A stretch of DNA of 64,000 bases from Pseudomonas cavernicola (GTDB lineage: Bacteria; Pseudomonadota; Gammaproteobacteria; Pseudomonadales; Pseudomonadaceae): the NCBI RefSeq assembly GCF_003596405.1, contig NZ_QYUR01000002.1:2372501-2436500 (forward strand), given 5' to 3'. Numbering within the stretch: position 1 is the stretch's first letter; every line of letters begins with the position of its first letter. Of this stretch, positions 47,652 to 59,542 are shown piece after piece. The notes beneath the pieces were generated by a model. That model saw only the letters and a list, made by a program, of their open reading frames with translations. It was not told the DNA's origin and did no database searches. A program made the position numbers and the translations under genes.

Positions 47652-49891
47652 AACTTAGCCTCTTCACTCACGCGAATACCAACTTGTGCAGCCAAGCCGA
47701 GAAAGTTTGGGAAAGAGGTCGCGACGTTGGCGCAATCGTGAATACGGATGGGAGCAGTCGCGCGCAGCGAGGCAACACTGAAGGACATGGCAATACGGTG
47801 ATCGCCATGGCTGTGCACTTCACCGCCGCCGATGGGGCCACCATCGATGATGATGCCATCTGGTGTCGGCTCGACTTTGACGCCCAGCGCCAGGAGGCCA
47901 TCCGCCATGACCTGGATTCGATCGGATTCCTTCACCCGCAGCTCTTCGGCACCGCGCAGCACGGTACGGCCCTCGGCGCAGGCCGCGGCAACGAACAACA
48001 CCGGGAATTCATCGATAGCCAAGGGCACCAGATCTTCCGGGATCTCGATACCCTTCAGCTTGGCCGAACGCACGCGCAGATCCGCAACCGGTTCACCGCC
48101 AACCTCACGCTGGTTCTCGAGGCTGATATCCGCCCCCATCAGACGCAGGATATCGATCACACCGGTACGAGTCGGGTTGATGCCGACGTGCTCCAAAACC
48201 AGCTCAGACTCTTCGGCAATGCTACCGGCGACCAGGAAGAAAGCTGCCGAGGAGATATCTGCCGGCACTTCGATATGCGTCGCGGTCAGTTTGTGGCCAG
48301 ACTCCACGGTAGCCGTACTGCCATCAACCGAAATCGGGTAACCGAAGCCACGCAGCATGCGCTCGGTATGATCACGGGTTGGCGCCGGTTCAGTGACGGC
48401 AGTTTCACCGGCAGCATAGAGGCCCGCCAGCAGCAGGCAGGATTTAACCTGGGCGCTGGCCATCGGCATCTCGTAATTCATCCCGGACAGACGCTGGCCA
48501 CCGCGAATAGTCATGGGCGGACGACCTTCCGGGGCGGTTTCGATAACCGCACCCATCTCACGCAGCGGTTTGGCTACGCGATTCATCGGCCTCTTGGACA
48601 GCGAGGCATCGCCAGTCAAAGTGGTATCAAAGGACTGCGCAGCCAGCAGACCCGAGAGCAAGCGCATCGAAGTGCCGGAGTTGCCCAGATAGATCGGGCC
48701 AGGCGGCGCTTTCAAACCACGCAGACCAACCCCATGAATGGTCACACGACCATGGTGCGGACCTTCGATGACCACGCCCATGTCGCGAAACGCCTGCAAG
48801 GTTGCCAGCGCGTCTTCACCCTCAAGGAAACCCTCTACCTCGGTCGTGCCTTCGGCCAAAGCGCCAAGCATGATCGAGCGGTGAGAGATGGATTTGTCAC
48901 CTGGTACACGAATCCGCCCAGACAGGCGACCACCAGGATTGGCCAGGAAAATCAGGTCGTTGGTGTTCATAGCATCCACATAGGCCCGACGGGCCAAAAT
49001 TTTGCTGAAATGCTCGCGGGCCACCCGGGCGCGGGTAAATACGCCCAAGAGCTGGTGCCCATCCCCTGCGTCGACCGCGTCGCGCAAAGCGTCGAGGTCG
49101 CTGCGAAATGCATCCAGAGTGCGCAATACCGCCTCGCGATTGGCGAGGAAGATGTCATGCCACATCACTGGGTCACTGCCGGCGATCCGCGTGAAATCAC
49201 GGAAACCGCCCGCGGCGTATCGAAAAATCTCTAAATTCTCACTGCGCTTGGCCAGCGAATCCACCAGGCCAAACGCCAGCAAGTGCGGCAGATGACTGGT
49301 GGCAGCAAGCACCTCATCGTGATACTCGACAGCCATATGCTCGACATCTGCACCCAACTCGCGCCAGAGTCGATCGACCAGCGCCAGCGCTGCAGCATCG
49401 GTCTGCTCCAGCGGTGTCAGGATTACCTTGTGGCGGCGGAACAGCTCTGCATTGGAGGCTTCCACCCCACTCTCTTCAGAGCCCGCAATCGGATGACCAG
49501 GGACAAAGCGTGACGGCAAACCGGCAAAAGCCTGACGCGCAGCGCGCACCACACTGCCTTTGGCACTGCCGACATCCGTCAGCACCGCATCCCCCAGGTC
49601 GAGCTTGGCCAGTTCGACCAACAGCTTCTCCATGGCCAGGATAGGCACTGCCAGCTGGATCACCTCTGCGCCCTGACAAGCGGCCGCGAGCTGCTCTTCG
49701 CAGCGGTCGACCACACCCAGTTCGACCGCCAATCGGCGCGATTCCGGGTCGAGATCGACACCCACCACCTCGCGACAAAGTCCACGCTCGCGCAAGCCCT
49801 TGGCGAAGGAACCGCCGATCAAGCCAAGCCCTACCACCACCAGGCGGCCGATCATAGGCTCGGTCTGTTGCGCAGGCATGACATCAGACAC
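47648..49891 (-). CDS. tyrA-aroA: Bifunctional prephenate dehydrogenase / EPSP synthase
   Basis: 747-residue fusion. Residues about 1-300 are prephenate/arogenate dehydrogenase ([43 protein letters not shown]). From about 315 onward is 3-phosphoshikimate 1-carboxyvinyltransferase ([57 protein letters not shown]). The fusion is the norm in Pseudomonas and joins the chorismate and tyrosine branches. The GTG at 49891 overlaps the hisC stop; an ATG at 49879 would remove four residues. Confidence 0.95.
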   Translation of the reverse strand: MSDVMPAQQTEPMIGRLVVVGLGLIGGSFAKGLRERGLCREVVGVDLDPESRRLAVELGVVDRCEEQLAAACQGAEVIQLAVPILAMEKLLVELAKLDLGDAVLTDVGSAKGSVVRAARQAFAGLPSRFVPGHPIAGSEESGVEASNAELFRRHKVILTPLEQTDAAALALVDRLWRELGADVEHMAVEYHDEVLAATSHLPHLLAFGLVDSLAKRSENLEIFRYAAGGFRDFTRIAGSDPVMWHDIFLANREAVLRTLDAFRSDLDALRDAVDAGDGHQLLGVFTRARVAREHFSKILARRAYVDAMNTNDLIFLANPGGRLSGRIRVPGDKSISHRSIMLGALAEGTTEVEGFLEGEDALATLQAFRDMGVVIEGPHHGRVTIHGVGLRGLKAPPGPIYLGNSGTSMRLLSGLLAAQSFDTTLTGDASLSKRPMNRVAKPLREMGAVIETAPEGRPPMTIRGGQRLSGMNYEMPMASAQVKSCLLLAGLYAAGETAVTEPAPTRDHTERMLRGFGYPISVDGSTATVESGHKLTATHIEVPADISSAAFFLVAGSIAEESELVLEHVGINPTRTGVIDILRLMGADISLENQREVGGEPVADLRVRSAKLKGIEIPEDLVPLAIDEFPVLFVAAACAEGRTVLRGAEELRVKESDRIQVMADGLLALGVKVEPTPDGIIIDGGPIGGGEVHSHGDHRIAMSFSVASLRATAPIRIHDCANVATSFPNFLGLAAQVGIRVSEEAKL

Positions 49892-50996
49892 TAGCCAAAA
49901 CCTTGCTCAGCGCCTCGAGGAAGCGGGCATTTTCCGCTGGCAGGCCGATGGAAATGCGCAGGTAGGTCGGCATGCCATAGCTGGCCACCGGACGCACAAT
50001 CACGCCTTCGCGGAGCAGGGCCTGAAATAGCGGCGCAGATTCACGACCGAGGTCGACAGCAATAAAATTGCCTTTGGACGGAATCCAGCTCAGACCCAGC
50101 TGGCGGAAACCTTCTTCCAGTTGCGCCATGCCGGCATCGTTGAGCTGCCGACTTTGCGCCAGATAGTCTGCATCCTCCAGCGCCGCGCAGGCAGCGGCCA
50201 GAGCCAGGCTATTGACGTTGAAGGGCTGGCGCACGCGATTAAGCACGTCGGCAATCGCTGCCGAGGACAAGCCATAGCCAACCCGCAACGCCGCCAAGCC
50301 GTAGGCTTTGGAGAAGGTGCGAGAAACCAGCAGATTGGGGTGGCCAGCTAGATAATCGAGACCATCCGGCATCTCACCGCCTTCGGCGTATTCGATATAA
50401 GCCTCGTCCAATACCACCAACACATGCCCAGGCACACAAGCCAGGAAGTCGGCCAGCGCAGCCGGACCGAACCAGGTACCGGTCGGGTTATTCGGGTTGG
50501 CGATAAAGACTACGCGGGTATTGGCATCGATCGCCGCCAGCATGGCATCAAGGTCATGCCCCCAATCCTTGGCCGGCACCACGCGACCTTCCGCACCCAC
50601 TGCCTGGGTGGCGATGGGATACACGGCAAAGGCGTGCTCGCTGAACACGGCATTCAAACCCGGCGCGAGATAGGCACGGGCAACCAGTTCGAGGATGTCG
50701 TTGGAGCCATTGCCCAAGGTGACCTGATTGGCCCGTACGCCACAGCGAGCAGCAAGCAGGCTTTTCAGCGCAAAGCCATTGCCGTCCGGATAACGGGTCA
50801 GCTCGGCCACAGCCTCGCGAATTGCCGCGAGGGCTTTCGGGCTGGGCCCGAGCGGGTTTTCGTTGCTGGCCAACTTGACGATGGTGGCTGGATCGAGATC
50901 CAACTCACGCGCCAGCTCGTCAACCGGCTTTCCCGGGACGTAAGGCGAGAGTTTCTGCACGCCAGGCTGGGCCAAGGCGAGGAAGTCGCTGTTCAT
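49884..50996 (-). CDS. hisC: Histidinol-phosphate / aromatic aminotransferase
   Basis: 370 residues, class I/II PLP enzyme. KLASNENPLGPSPKAL, FIANPNNPTGTW and the PLP Lys in SRTFSKAYGLAALRVGYG. It lies between pheA and tyrA-aroA, where Pseudomonas keeps the hisC2 paralogue. Context favours transamination of prephenate or phenylpyruvate-type substrates, although the histidine step is possible. Confidence 0.94.
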   Translation of the reverse strand: MNSDFLALAQPGVQKLSPYVPGKPVDELARELDLDPATIVKLASNENPLGPSPKALAAIREAVAELTRYPDGNGFALKSLLAARCGVRANQVTLGNGSNDILELVARAYLAPGLNAVFSEHAFAVYPIATQAVGAEGRVVPAKDWGHDLDAMLAAIDANTRVVFIANPNNPTGTWFGPAALADFLACVPGHVLVVLDEAYIEYAEGGEMPDGLDYLAGHPNLLVSRTFSKAYGLAALRVGYGLSSAAIADVLNRVRQPFNVNSLALAAACAALEDADYLAQSRQLNDAGMAQLEEGFRQLGLSWIPSKGNFIAVDLGRESAPLFQALLREGVIVRPVASYGMPTYLRISIGLPAENARFLEALSKVLASV

Positions 50997-51024
50997 GGGC
51001 TCTCCTCAGAGAATCGCTTTGGGG

Positions 51025-52119
51025 TCAGAGAACGGCTTTCGGGTAAGAGCCCAGCACCTTCAGCGCGACAGCTTCCTGGCTGATCTTCTCCAGCACATCC
51101 TTGATCAGCGGATCGCGGTGATGGCCGGCAAAGTCGATGAAGAACACATAGGTCCACTTGCCGCTGCGCGACGGGCGAGTCTCGATCCGAGTCAGATCGA
51201 TGCCGTTGGCATGGAACGGCACCAGCAGCTCATGCAGTGCACCCGGTTTGTTGCGCATGGACGCAATGATCGAGGTCTTGTCGTCACCGGTAGGCGGCAC
51301 TTCCTGGCTACCGATGATCAAAAAGCGCGTGGAGTTATCCGGACGGTCTTCGATCTTCTCGGCCAGCTTGCTCAGGCCATACAGGCTCGCCGCCATATCG
51401 CCGGCAATCGCCGCCGAGTTCCACTCGCTCTTCACCCGTTTGGCCGCATCGGCATTGCTGGAAACCGCCACGCGCTCGACATTCGGGTAATGCGCGTCCA
51501 GCCACTTGCGGCACTGCGCCAGGGACTGGGCATGGGAATAGATGCGGGTAATGCGGTCGGTCTTGGTGGTATCGCCAACCAGCAGGTGATGGTGAATACG
51601 CAGCTCGACTTCGCCACAAATCACCATGTCATGCTCGAGGAAGCTGTCCAACGTGTTGTTGACCGCACCCTCGGTGGAGTTCTCCACTGGCACCACGCCA
51701 AAATTGACCGCACCCGCGGCCACTTCACGGAACACTTCGTCGATCGCCGCCATTGGCACACTGATCACCGCGTGGCCGAAATGCTTCAGTGCGGCCGCCT
51801 GGGTAAAGGTGCCTTCAGGCCCGAGGTAGGCAACCTTGAGCGGCTGCTCCAATGCCAGGCAGGAGGACATGATTTCGCGGAACAGGCGCGCCACCTCCTC
51901 ATTGTCCAGCGGCCCCTTGTTGCGATCCATGATGTGCTTGAGCACCCAGGCTTCACGCTCGGGACGATAGAACACCGGCTTCTCGCCTTCCGGCAACGCC
52001 AGCATCTTCACCCGCGCCACTTCCTGGGCGCAGCTGGCGCGATCACTGATCAGGTCGAGAATCTTCTCATCGAGACTGTCAATGCGCACCCGCAGGGCTT
52101 TCAGCTCTTGCTCGGACAT
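51025..52119 (-). CDS. pheA: P-protein: chorismate mutase / prephenate dehydratase
   Basis: 364 residues. An N-terminal chorismate mutase helix bundle (ELKALRVRIDSLDEKILDLI, about 1-90), prephenate dehydratase (VAYLGPEGTFTQAAALKHFG; VPVENSTEGAVNNTLDSF; TRFLIIGS), and a C-terminal ACT domain at about 275-364 (KTSIIASMRNKPGALHELL, LTRIETRPSRSGKWTYVFF) for phenylalanine feedback. Its ATG shares one base with the serC stop (TGATG). Confidence 0.97.
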   Translation of the reverse strand: MSEQELKALRVRIDSLDEKILDLISDRASCAQEVARVKMLALPEGEKPVFYRPEREAWVLKHIMDRNKGPLDNEEVARLFREIMSSCLALEQPLKVAYLGPEGTFTQAAALKHFGHAVISVPMAAIDEVFREVAAGAVNFGVVPVENSTEGAVNNTLDSFLEHDMVICGEVELRIHHHLLVGDTTKTDRITRIYSHAQSLAQCRKWLDAHYPNVERVAVSSNADAAKRVKSEWNSAAIAGDMAASLYGLSKLAEKIEDRPDNSTRFLIIGSQEVPPTGDDKTSIIASMRNKPGALHELLVPFHANGIDLTRIETRPSRSGKWTYVFFIDFAGHHRDPLIKDVLEKISQEAVALKVLGSYPKAVL

Positions 52120-53204
52120 CAGCCGTGCTCCTTCTCGAACTCCGCCATGTAGGCCACCAAAGCCTCCACCGCATCGAGACCGACGGCGTTATAAATAGAG
52201 GCACGCATGCCGCCCACCGAACGGTGACCTTTCAGGTTGAGCAGGCCACGGGCATCGGCGCCAGCGAGAAATGGCTTGTCCAGCCGCTCGTCAGCCAGGC
52301 GGAACGGCACGTTCATCCAGGAACGGGCGTTTTTCGCGATCGGGTTGCTGTACAGCTCACTGGTATCGATGACGCCGTAAAGCAGGTCTTTCTTGGCGCG
52401 GTTGCGCTGCTCCATCGCCTCGACCCCGCCCTGCTCCTTCAGCCACTCGAACACCAGGCCCGAGAGATACCAGGAGAAGGTCGCCGGAGTGTTGTACATG
52501 GAGCCGTTATCCGCAGCGACCTTGTAGTTGAGCATGGTCGGGCAGCTGGAACGGGCACGCCCCAGCAGGTCTTCGCGAACGATGACCACCACCAGGCCGG
52601 ACGGGCCGATGTTCTTCTGCGCACCCGCATAGATCAGGCCGAATTTCGACACATCGATGGGACGCGAGAGGATGTCCGAGGACATATCCACCACCAGCGG
52701 CACATCACCGACCTCGGGAATCCAGTCGAATTCCAGACCACCGATAGTTTCGTTGGAGGCGTAATGCAGATAGGCGGCATCTTTACTCAGCTGCCACTCG
52801 TTCTGCCCGGGAATGGCAAAGTAGTCGTAAGCCTTAGCGCTGGCAGCCACGTTGACGTTGCCAAAGCGGCGCGCCTCTTCGAGGCTTTTCTTCGACCAGA
52901 TGCCGGTGTCGATATAGTCCGCAACGCCCTCTTCCGGCAGCAGGTTCAACGGAATCTCGGCGAACTGCTGGCTGGCACCGCCCTGCAGGAACAGCACTTT
53001 ATAGTTCGAGGGGATGGCGAGCAGGTCACGCAGGTCCTGCTCGGCTTTTTCGGCAATCGCAACGTACTCGTCGCTGCGATGACTCATCTCCATCACCGAC
53101 AGACCTTTACCCTGCCAATCGAGGAGTTCCGCCTGGGCGCGTTGCAGTACAGCTTCAGGCAGCGCCGCCGGGCCGGCGCAGAAGTTATAGGCTCGCTTGC
53201 TCAC
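52119..53204 (-). CDS. serC: Phosphoserine aminotransferase
   Basis: 361 residues from the GTG at 53204, giving VSKRAYNFCAGPAALPEAVL as in other Pseudomonas SerC. A GTG four codons upstream (53216) is less likely. PLP Lys in YAGAQKNIGPSG; also GGASQQFAEIPLNLL and the C-terminal GGMRASIYNAVGLDAVEALV. It makes 3-phosphoserine from phosphohydroxypyruvate and also acts in pyridoxine synthesis. A palindromic repeat lies between it and gyrA. Confidence 0.96.
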   Translation of the reverse strand: MSKRAYNFCAGPAALPEAVLQRAQAELLDWQGKGLSVMEMSHRSDEYVAIAEKAEQDLRDLLAIPSNYKVLFLQGGASQQFAEIPLNLLPEEGVADYIDTGIWSKKSLEEARRFGNVNVAASAKAYDYFAIPGQNEWQLSKDAAYLHYASNETIGGLEFDWIPEVGDVPLVVDMSSDILSRPIDVSKFGLIYAGAQKNIGPSGLVVVIVREDLLGRARSSCPTMLNYKVAADNGSMYNTPATFSWYLSGLVFEWLKEQGGVEAMEQRNRAKKDLLYGVIDTSELYSNPIAKNARSWMNVPFRLADERLDKPFLAGADARGLLNLKGHRSVGGMRASIYNAVGLDAVEALVAYMAEFEKEHG

Positions 53205-53218
53205 ATCCACTCTCACTT

Positions 53219-53296
53219 GTAGGGCGAATAACGCGCAGCGTTACCCGCCGATATGGCCTGGGGCGGATAAATCGCTACGCGACCTATCCACCCTAC
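53219..53296. repeat. Palindromic repeat, GTAGGG(T/C)G(G/A)AT family
   Basis: A 78-bp element with ends GTAGGGCGAATAACGCG and CTATCCACCCTAC, separating gyrA from serC. Inner complementary parts GTTACCCGCC / GGGCGGATAA. Same family as the elements at 58739 and 60222. Confidence 0.65.
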
Positions 53297-53301
53297 AGTT
53301 C

Positions 53302-55980
53302 TTACTCTTCTGCGTCCTGCGGAACGTCGTCCACAGCGCCTTCAGCCGCCTCAGCGATGACATCAACAGCTTCTTCGCCACCCAGTTCAGCTTCGTCAGA
53401 CGCCTCACCTTCCAGCTCTTCGCCCTCGCCCGCCTCCTCGTCAAGAGCCGATGGCTCCTGCACGCGCTCGAGACCCACCAGCGTCTCGTCGCTGGCCAGC
53501 TTGATCAGGGTTACGCCCTGAGTGTTACGCGACAGGCTGGACACTTCGTCGACCCGAGTACGCACCAGGGTGCCCTGATCGGAAATCAGCATGATTTCCT
53601 CGCCGTCCAGCACTTGCACTGCGCCAACCAGCTTGCCGTTACGCTCGTTGCTGACCATGGCGATCACGCCCTGACCGCCACGCTTGTACTCGGGGAATTC
53701 GGCGATAGCGGTGCGCTTGCCGTAGCCACGAGCAGATGCGGTCAAAATTTGACTGCCCTCCTCCGGAATCAGCATGGAAATCAGCTTCTGCCCTTCCGGC
53801 AGACGCATGCCACGCACACCACGAGCGGTACGACCCATGGCACGCACGTCGGTTTCCTTGAAGCGAGTGACCTTGCCACCATCAGAGAACAGCATGACTT
53901 CACGTGAGCCATCGGTGATGGCGGCGGAGATCAGGATGTCGTCTTCGTCCAGTTCCAGCGCGATCAGACCGACGCTGCGCTGGCGGCTGAACTGCTCCAA
54001 CGGGGTCTTCTTCACGGTACCACCAGCGGTGGCCATAAAGATGAAGTGGCCTTCCGTGTACTCTTCCACCGGCAACATCGTGGTGATGCTCTCGCCCTCA
54101 CTCAGCGGCAGCAGGTTGACCAGCGGCCGACCCCGCGCAGCCCGCGAGGCTTCTGGAATTTCGTACGTCTTCAGCCAATACACCTTGCCCTTGCTGGAGA
54201 ACAGCAGCAGCGTGGTATGGCTGTTAGCGACCAACAGGTGCTCGATGTAGTCCTCGTCCTTCACCCCAGTTGCGGACTTGCCTTTACCGCCCCGACGCTG
54301 CGCCTGATAGGCCGTCAGCGGCTGGGATTTGGCATAACCACCGTGGGAGATGGTCACCACGCGATCTTCCTCGGTGATCAGGTCACCCAGGGTCAGATCG
54401 AGGCGGGCATCGAGAATCTCGGTGCGACGGGCATCGCCGAACTCAGCCTTGACGCCTTCCAGCTCTTCACGAATGACTTCCATCAGACGCGTGGCACTGG
54501 TGAGGATGCGGATCAGCTCGCCGATCTGGGTCAGGATTTCCTGATACTCAGCCAGCAGCTTCTCGTGCTCCAGACCGGTCAGACGGTGCAGACGCAGCTC
54601 GAGAATGGCTTGCGCCTGTTCTGGCGAGAGGAAGTATTTGCCGTCGCGCAGACCGTATTGCGGATCGAGATCATCCGGACGGCAGGAATCGGCGCCGGCA
54701 CGCTCGACCATGGACTGCACCGCCGTGGATTCCCAAGGCGTAGAGACCAAAGCCTCTTTGGCTTCGGCAGGGGTCGGCGAGGCTTTGATCAGCGCGATCA
54801 CCGGATCGATGTTGGACAGCGCGACCGCCTGCCCTTCAAGGATGTGCCCACGCTCACGGGCCTTGCGCAACAGATAAACGGTACGACGGGTTACCACTTC
54901 ACGGCGGTGAAGGATAAAGGCTTCGAGCAGATCCTTGAGGTTGAGGATCTTCGGCTGGCCGTCGATCAGGGCCACCACGTTGATGCCGAACACGCTCTGC
55001 AGCTGGGTTTGGGCATAGAGGTTGTTGAGGATCACCTCCGGCACTTCGCCGCGACGCAGCTCGATCACTACGCGCATACCGTCCTTGTCGGACTCGTCAC
55101 GCAGCTCGGTGATGCCCTCGAGCTTCTTCTCTTTCACCAGCTCGGCGATCTTCTCGATCAGCCGCGCCTTGTTCAGTTGATACGGCAGCTCGGTGATGAC
55201 GATCTGCTGGCGCCCACCGACCTTGTCGATGTCTTCGATCTCGGCACGGGCACGGATCTGAATCCGCCCACGACCGGTCCGATACGCCTCGATGATACCG
55301 GCGCGACCATTGATGATGGCGCCAGTCGGGAAGTCTGGGCCCGGGATGTACTGCATCAGATCGTCGATCGTCAGCTCCGGGTTGTCGATCAGCGCCAGGC
55401 AACCGTCGATGACTTCGCCGAGGTTGTGCGGTGGAATATTGGTCGCCATGCCCACGGCGATACCGCTGGAACCGTTGACCAGCAGGTTGGGAATCTTGGT
55501 CGGCATGACCGCCGGGATAATCTCGGTGCCGTCATAGTTAGGCACCCAGTCGACAGTTTCTTTGTCCAGATCCGCCAGCAGCTCATGGGCCAGCTTGGTC
55601 ATGCGCACTTCGGTGTATCGCATGGCGGCGGCGTTATCGCCGTCCACCGAACCGAAGTTACCCTGACCATCGACCAGCAGATAACGCAGCGAGAACGGCT
55701 GCGCCATACGTACGATGGTGTCGTACACCGCCGTATCACCGTGTGGGTGATACTTACCGATCACGTCACCGACCACACGGGCGGATTTCTTGTACGCCTT
55801 ATTCCAGTCGTTACCCAGCTCGCTCATCGCGAACAGCACTCGACGATGCACGGGCTTGAGACCATCGCGCGCATCCGGCAAGGCACGTCCGACGATTACG
55901 CTCATCGCGTAGTCGAGGTAGGACTGCTTCAGTTCGTCTTCGATATTGACCGGTAGAATTTCTTTGGCCAGTTCGCCCAT
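53302..55980 (-). CDS. gyrA: DNA gyrase subunit A
   Basis: 892 residues. ATG at 55980 gives [20 protein letters not shown]. The quinolone region reads [15 protein letters not shown] with Thr83 and Asp87, the wild-type Pseudomonas state. The catalytic Tyr122 is in AMRYTEVRM. The C-terminal beta-pinwheel carries the GyrA box QRRGGKG and ends in a long acidic tail rich in Glu/Asp. It introduces negative supercoils together with GyrB. Confidence 0.98.
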   Translation of the reverse strand: MGELAKEILPVNIEDELKQSYLDYAMSVIVGRALPDARDGLKPVHRRVLFAMSELGNDWNKAYKKSARVVGDVIGKYHPHGDTAVYDTIVRMAQPFSLRYLLVDGQGNFGSVDGDNAAAMRYTEVRMTKLAHELLADLDKETVDWVPNYDGTEIIPAVMPTKIPNLLVNGSSGIAVGMATNIPPHNLGEVIDGCLALIDNPELTIDDLMQYIPGPDFPTGAIINGRAGIIEAYRTGRGRIQIRARAEIEDIDKVGGRQQIVITELPYQLNKARLIEKIAELVKEKKLEGITELRDESDKDGMRVVIELRRGEVPEVILNNLYAQTQLQSVFGINVVALIDGQPKILNLKDLLEAFILHRREVVTRRTVYLLRKARERGHILEGQAVALSNIDPVIALIKASPTPAEAKEALVSTPWESTAVQSMVERAGADSCRPDDLDPQYGLRDGKYFLSPEQAQAILELRLHRLTGLEHEKLLAEYQEILTQIGELIRILTSATRLMEVIREELEGVKAEFGDARRTEILDARLDLTLGDLITEEDRVVTISHGGYAKSQPLTAYQAQRRGGKGKSATGVKDEDYIEHLLVANSHTTLLLFSSKGKVYWLKTYEIPEASRAARGRPLVNLLPLSEGESITTMLPVEEYTEGHFIFMATAGGTVKKTPLEQFSRQRSVGLIALELDEDDILISAAITDGSREVMLFSDGGKVTRFKETDVRAMGRTARGVRGMRLPEGQKLISMLIPEEGSQILTASARGYGKRTAIAEFPEYKRGGQGVIAMVSNERNGKLVGAVQVLDGEEIMLISDQGTLVRTRVDEVSSLSRNTQGVTLIKLASDETLVGLERVQEPSALDEEAGEGEELEGEASDEAELGGEEAVDVIAEAAEGAVDDVPQDAEE

Positions 55981-56046
55981 GAGAAGCCTGGTTCCTTTTT
56001 CTGGTGAAACTCCGCCACATCCATCCTGAACGGGGCGAAGCTCGCC

Positions 56047-56069
56047 GTTGCGGGCTTAGGCCCGGCAAC
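56047..56069 (-). promoter_or_regulatory. Stem-loop in the gyrA upstream region
   Basis: GTTGCGGGC-TTAG-GCCCGGCAAC forms a near-perfect hairpin about 70-90 bases before gyrA. It would lie in the leader if transcription begins further up. The remaining 245-bp gap to mtnA shows no gene. Function unknown. Confidence 0.3.
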
Positions 56070-56226
56070 GACTCACGACAAATCAACGAGTTATGACATG
56101 GATCTGCGCAGCGAAGGCAACCCTTGTCGACCCCCTTGAAAACTGACGGAGAGTACCACAATCAGCGCCCTGCACCTATCCCCAGCCAGCAGACAAACGG
56201 GCTGCCGCGCCATATAGATGCCATTA

Positions 56227-57303
56227 TCAATGCAGGCGTTTGCGACACATCAATTGCGCCATTTTGGCCGTATCCGGACGCTCGACGATGCCCTTTTCGG
56301 TAACGATGAAATCAATCAGATCGGCCGGCGTGACATCGAACACCGGATTGACCGCATCCACATCCGCCGCCATTCTCCGCCCCGCCAACTCCAACAGCTC
56401 ACGACCGTCGCGCTCTTCGATCGGGATGTCGTCGCCACTTTCCAGAGTCATATCAATAGTTGAGCTCGGCGCCACCACCATGAAACGCACACCATGGTGC
56501 ATGGCGTTGACTGCCAACTGGTAAGTGCCGATCTTATTGGCCACATCGCCATTAGCCGTAATACGATCGGCACCAACGATCACCCAGGTGATGCCCTTGG
56601 TTTTCATCAGATGCGCCGCCGCCGAGTCGGCATTCAGGCTGACCGGAATACCCTCATTTGCCAGCTCCCAGGCCGTCAGCCGCGAACCTTGCAGCCAGGG
56701 CCGGGTTTCATCGGCGTAGACCCGCTCGACCAACCCATCCAGATAAGCCGCCCGAATCACCCCCAACGCCGTACCGAAACCGCCAGTCGCCAGTGCACCG
56801 GTATTGCAGTGGGTCAGTACGGTCTGCAGGTTGCCTTGGTGTTTGCGAATCAGTTCGACGCCGAGCTGCGCCATGGTCAGGTTGGCTTCGCGATCGCTCA
56901 GATGGATAGCCACCGCCTCTGCCTCCAGCGCCACGAGCGGGTTCTCCGCCTCTTTCAGACGCGCCAAGCGCTCACGCATACGGTTTAGCGCCCAGAACAA
57001 GTTAACCGCCGTCGGCCGCGAGTCGGCCAGCACACGGAAATCCTCCTCCAGCGCAGCCTTCCAGTCGCCGCCTGCGGCCAATCGCTCCTGCGCACCCAAC
57101 ACCAGTCCATAGGCTGCCGTGATGCCAATGGCCGGTGCGCCGCGCACCACCATCGTTCGAATCGCCTCGGCCACCGCGACCGCGGAGTCATAGCGCAACC
57201 AGGTTTCCTCGAACGGCAGCAGCCGCTGATCGAGCAGATACAGCGCGCCATCCCGCCAATCGATGGCTTTAACCTTCTCCGCCGCCAACAATTGCTCGCG
57301 CAT
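56227..57303 (-). CDS. mtnA: Methylthioribose-1-phosphate isomerase
   Basis: 358 residues from the ATG at 57303 (GAGG nine bases upstream). Methionine salvage: converts 5-methylthioribose 1-phosphate to the ribulose form. [20 protein letters not shown], catalytic Cys in [19 protein letters not shown], catalytic Asp in [19 protein letters not shown]. Divergent from mtaD across 107 bp, so both parts of the route are together. Confidence 0.96.
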   Translation of the reverse strand: MREQLLAAEKVKAIDWRDGALYLLDQRLLPFEETWLRYDSAVAVAEAIRTMVVRGAPAIGITAAYGLVLGAQERLAAGGDWKAALEEDFRVLADSRPTAVNLFWALNRMRERLARLKEAENPLVALEAEAVAIHLSDREANLTMAQLGVELIRKHQGNLQTVLTHCNTGALATGGFGTALGVIRAAYLDGLVERVYADETRPWLQGSRLTAWELANEGIPVSLNADSAAAHLMKTKGITWVIVGADRITANGDVANKIGTYQLAVNAMHHGVRFMVVAPSSTIDMTLESGDDIPIEERDGRELLELAGRRMAADVDAVNPVFDVTPADLIDFIVTEKGIVERPDTAKMAQLMCRKRLH

Positions 57304-57410
57304 GACCAACCTCGCACTCAGAAACGAAAAGCCGCGGATTATAGCGAGCCCCCTGCCAAGGCGCTCGGGTATACTTCGGCGACCTCAGGATACGCCCTTG
57401 GAAGCCGATC

Positions 57411-58742
57411 ATGCCCGACCACGTTGCCCCGCTCGACTTGCTGCTCCTGCCAACCTGGCTGGTGCCTGTCGAGCCCGCCGGCGTGGTGTTGCAAGAGCAT
57501 GGCCTGGGTATCCGTGATGGCCGTATCGCCCTGATCGCGCCCCGCGCCGAAGCACTCCTAAAGCCCGCTCGCGAAGTGCGCGAACTGCCAGGCATGCTGC
57601 TTACCCCGGGCCTGATCAACGCCCACGGCCACGCCGCGATGACGCTTTTCCGCGGCCTGGCCGATGATCTGCCGCTGATGAACTGGCTGGAACAGCACAT
57701 CTGGCCGGCGGAAGCCAAATGGGTCGATGAGGCGTTCATCCGCGACGGCACCGAGCTGGCCATCGCCGAACAACTGAAAGGCGGCATCACCTGCTTCTCC
57801 GACATGTACTTCTTCCCGGAAGTGGCCAGCGAACTGGTGCACAAGAGCGGCATCCGTGCGCAGATCACCATTCCGGTACTGGATTTCCCGATTCCTGGCG
57901 CCCGCGATGCCGACGAGGCACTGCGCAAGGGTCTGGCATTGTTCGACGATCTTAGAGTGCACCCGCGGATCAAGGTCGCCTTCGGCCCCCACGCCCCTTA
58001 CACGGTGAGCGACGACAAGCTGGAAAACATCCGCATGCTGGCCGAGGAGCTGGACGCCGGCATTCATATGCACGTGCACGAGACCGCTTTCGAGGTGCAA
58101 CAGAGCTTGGAACAGCGCGGCGAACGCCCGCTCGCCCGCCTCGCGCGCCTGGGCCTGCTCGGCCCACGCTTTCAGGCCGTGCATATGACCCAAGTCAGCG
58201 ATGACGACCTGCTGTTGCTGGTCGAAAGCAATAGCAACGTCATCCATTGCCCGGAGTCCAACCTCAAGCTGGCCAGCGGCTTCTGCCCAGTGGAGCGCTT
58301 GTGGCAAGCCGGGGTGAATGTGGCGATCGGCACCGACGGCGCCGCCAGCAATAATGATCTGGATCTGCTCGGTGAAACCCGCACCGCCGCGCTGCTAGCC
58401 AAGGCCGTTGCCGGTTCGGCCCTGGCCCTGGGTGTGCACCGCGCGTTGCGCCTGGCCACGCTGAACGGCGCCCGCGCCCTCGGCCTGGACGACCAAATCG
58501 GCTCACTGGAAGTCGGCAAATCCGCCGATGTGGTGGCCTTCGACCTGTCCGGCCTAGCCCAGCAACCGATTTATGACCCGGTGTCGCAATTGATTTATGC
58601 CAGCAATCGGGACTGCGTGAGACACGTCTGGGTTGGCGGCAAGCAACTGCTCGATGACCGTCGACTGACGCGCCTGGACGAAGAAAGACTGATCGCCAGA
58701 GCGCAAGGGTGGGGAAAAAAGATCGCTGGAAGCCGGTTGTAG
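57411..58742 (+). CDS. mtaD: 5-Methylthioadenosine / S-adenosylhomocysteine deaminase
   Basis: 443-residue amidohydrolase of the TRZ/ATZ type. Metal site [42 protein letters not shown] and the metal Asp in [16 protein letters not shown]. It deaminates methylthioadenosine to methylthioinosine, the first step of the Pseudomonas salvage route feeding MtnA. Its TAG stop is the first TAG of the neighbouring repeat (GTAGAGTGG), so the repeat has set the C-terminus. Confidence 0.94.
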   Translation: MPDHVAPLDLLLLPTWLVPVEPAGVVLQEHGLGIRDGRIALIAPRAEALLKPAREVRELPGMLLTPGLINAHGHAAMTLFRGLADDLPLMNWLEQHIWPAEAKWVDEAFIRDGTELAIAEQLKGGITCFSDMYFFPEVASELVHKSGIRAQITIPVLDFPIPGARDADEALRKGLALFDDLRVHPRIKVAFGPHAPYTVSDDKLENIRMLAEELDAGIHMHVHETAFEVQQSLEQRGERPLARLARLGLLGPRFQAVHMTQVSDDDLLLLVESNSNVIHCPESNLKLASGFCPVERLWQAGVNVAIGTDGAASNNDLDLLGETRTAALLAKAVAGSALALGVHRALRLATLNGARALGLDDQIGSLEVGKSADVVAFDLSGLAQQPIYDPVSQLIYASNRDCVRHVWVGGKQLLDDRRLTRLDEERLIARAQGWGKKIAGSRL

Positions 58743-58815
58743 AGTGGAGATATCGCAGCGCGACTTTTCCACCGCCCGGCGCAATGGTGGATGGATACAG
58801 CACTATCCACCCTAC
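58739..58815. repeat. Palindromic repeat overlapping the mtaD stop
   Basis: A 77-bp element with ends GTAGAGTGGAGAT and ACTATCCACCCTAC and an inner TTTTCCACC / GGTGGATGG pair. Same family as 53219 and 60222. Confidence 0.65.
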
Positions 58816-58843
58816 GAGCCGAATGTGATTTGAGGGAAACACC

Positions 58844-59542
58844 ATGAGCAACGTCGACCACGCCGAAATCGCCAAATTCTCAGCCCTGGCCCACCGCTGG
58901 TGGGATCGTGAGAGCGAGTTCAAGCCGCTGCACGACATCAACCCGCTGCGGCTCAACTGGATCGACGAGCGCGCCAACCTGGCCGGCAAGAAGGTGCTGG
59001 ACATCGGTTGCGGCGGCGGCATTTTGAGCGAGGCGATGGCCCAGCGCGGCGCAACCGTCACCGGCATCGACATGGGTGAAGCTCCGCTGGCCGTGGCCCA
59101 ACTGCATCAGCTCGAGTCAGGCGTCTCGGTGGAATACCGGCAGATCACCGCCGAAGCCCTGGCCGAGGAAATGCCCGAGCAGTTCGACGTGATCACCTGC
59201 CTGGAGATGCTCGAGCACGTGCCCGACCCAGCCTCGGTCATCCGTGCCTGTTTCGCCATGGTCAAGCCGGGCGGCCAAGTGTTCTTCTCTACCATCAACC
59301 GCAACCCCAAGGCCTATCTGTTCGCCATCATCGGCGCGGAATATATGATGCGCCTGCTGCCGCGCGGCACGCATGACTTCAAGAAGTTTATCCGTCCGTC
59401 GGAGTTGGGCGCGTGGAGCCGGGAGGCTGGACTGGAGGTCAAAGACATCATCGGCCTGACCTACAATCCACTGACCAAGCACTACAAGCTGGCCGCCGAT
59501 GTGGACGTCAACTACATGATCCAGACATTGAAGGAAGCCTGA
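58844..59542 (+). CDS. ubiG: Ubiquinone 3-O-methyltransferase
   Basis: 232 residues. Does both O-methylations of ubiquinone synthesis. [20 protein letters not shown] is the family start; SAM motif [20 protein letters not shown] (about 49-68), [17 protein letters not shown], and the membrane-binding part [20 protein letters not shown]. The stop shares one base with the next start. Confidence 0.97.
   Translation: MSNVDHAEIAKFSALAHRWWDRESEFKPLHDINPLRLNWIDERANLAGKKVLDIGCGGGILSEAMAQRGATVTGIDMGEAPLAVAQLHQLESGVSVEYRQITAEALAEEMPEQFDVITCLEMLEHVPDPASVIRACFAMVKPGGQVFFSTINRNPKAYLFAIIGAEYMMRLLPRGTHDFKKFIRPSELGAWSREAGLEVKDIIGLTYNPLTKHYKLAADVDVNYMIQTLKEA

Noticed and set aside
55690..55760. Quinolone-resistance substitution in gyrA
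   Set aside because: Thr83 and Asp87 are the normal residues for Pseudomonas.
54046..55956. 636-codon plus-strand open frame opposite gyrA
   Set aside because: It is the antisense of a strongly conserved gene in high-GC DNA, with no motifs. A shadow.
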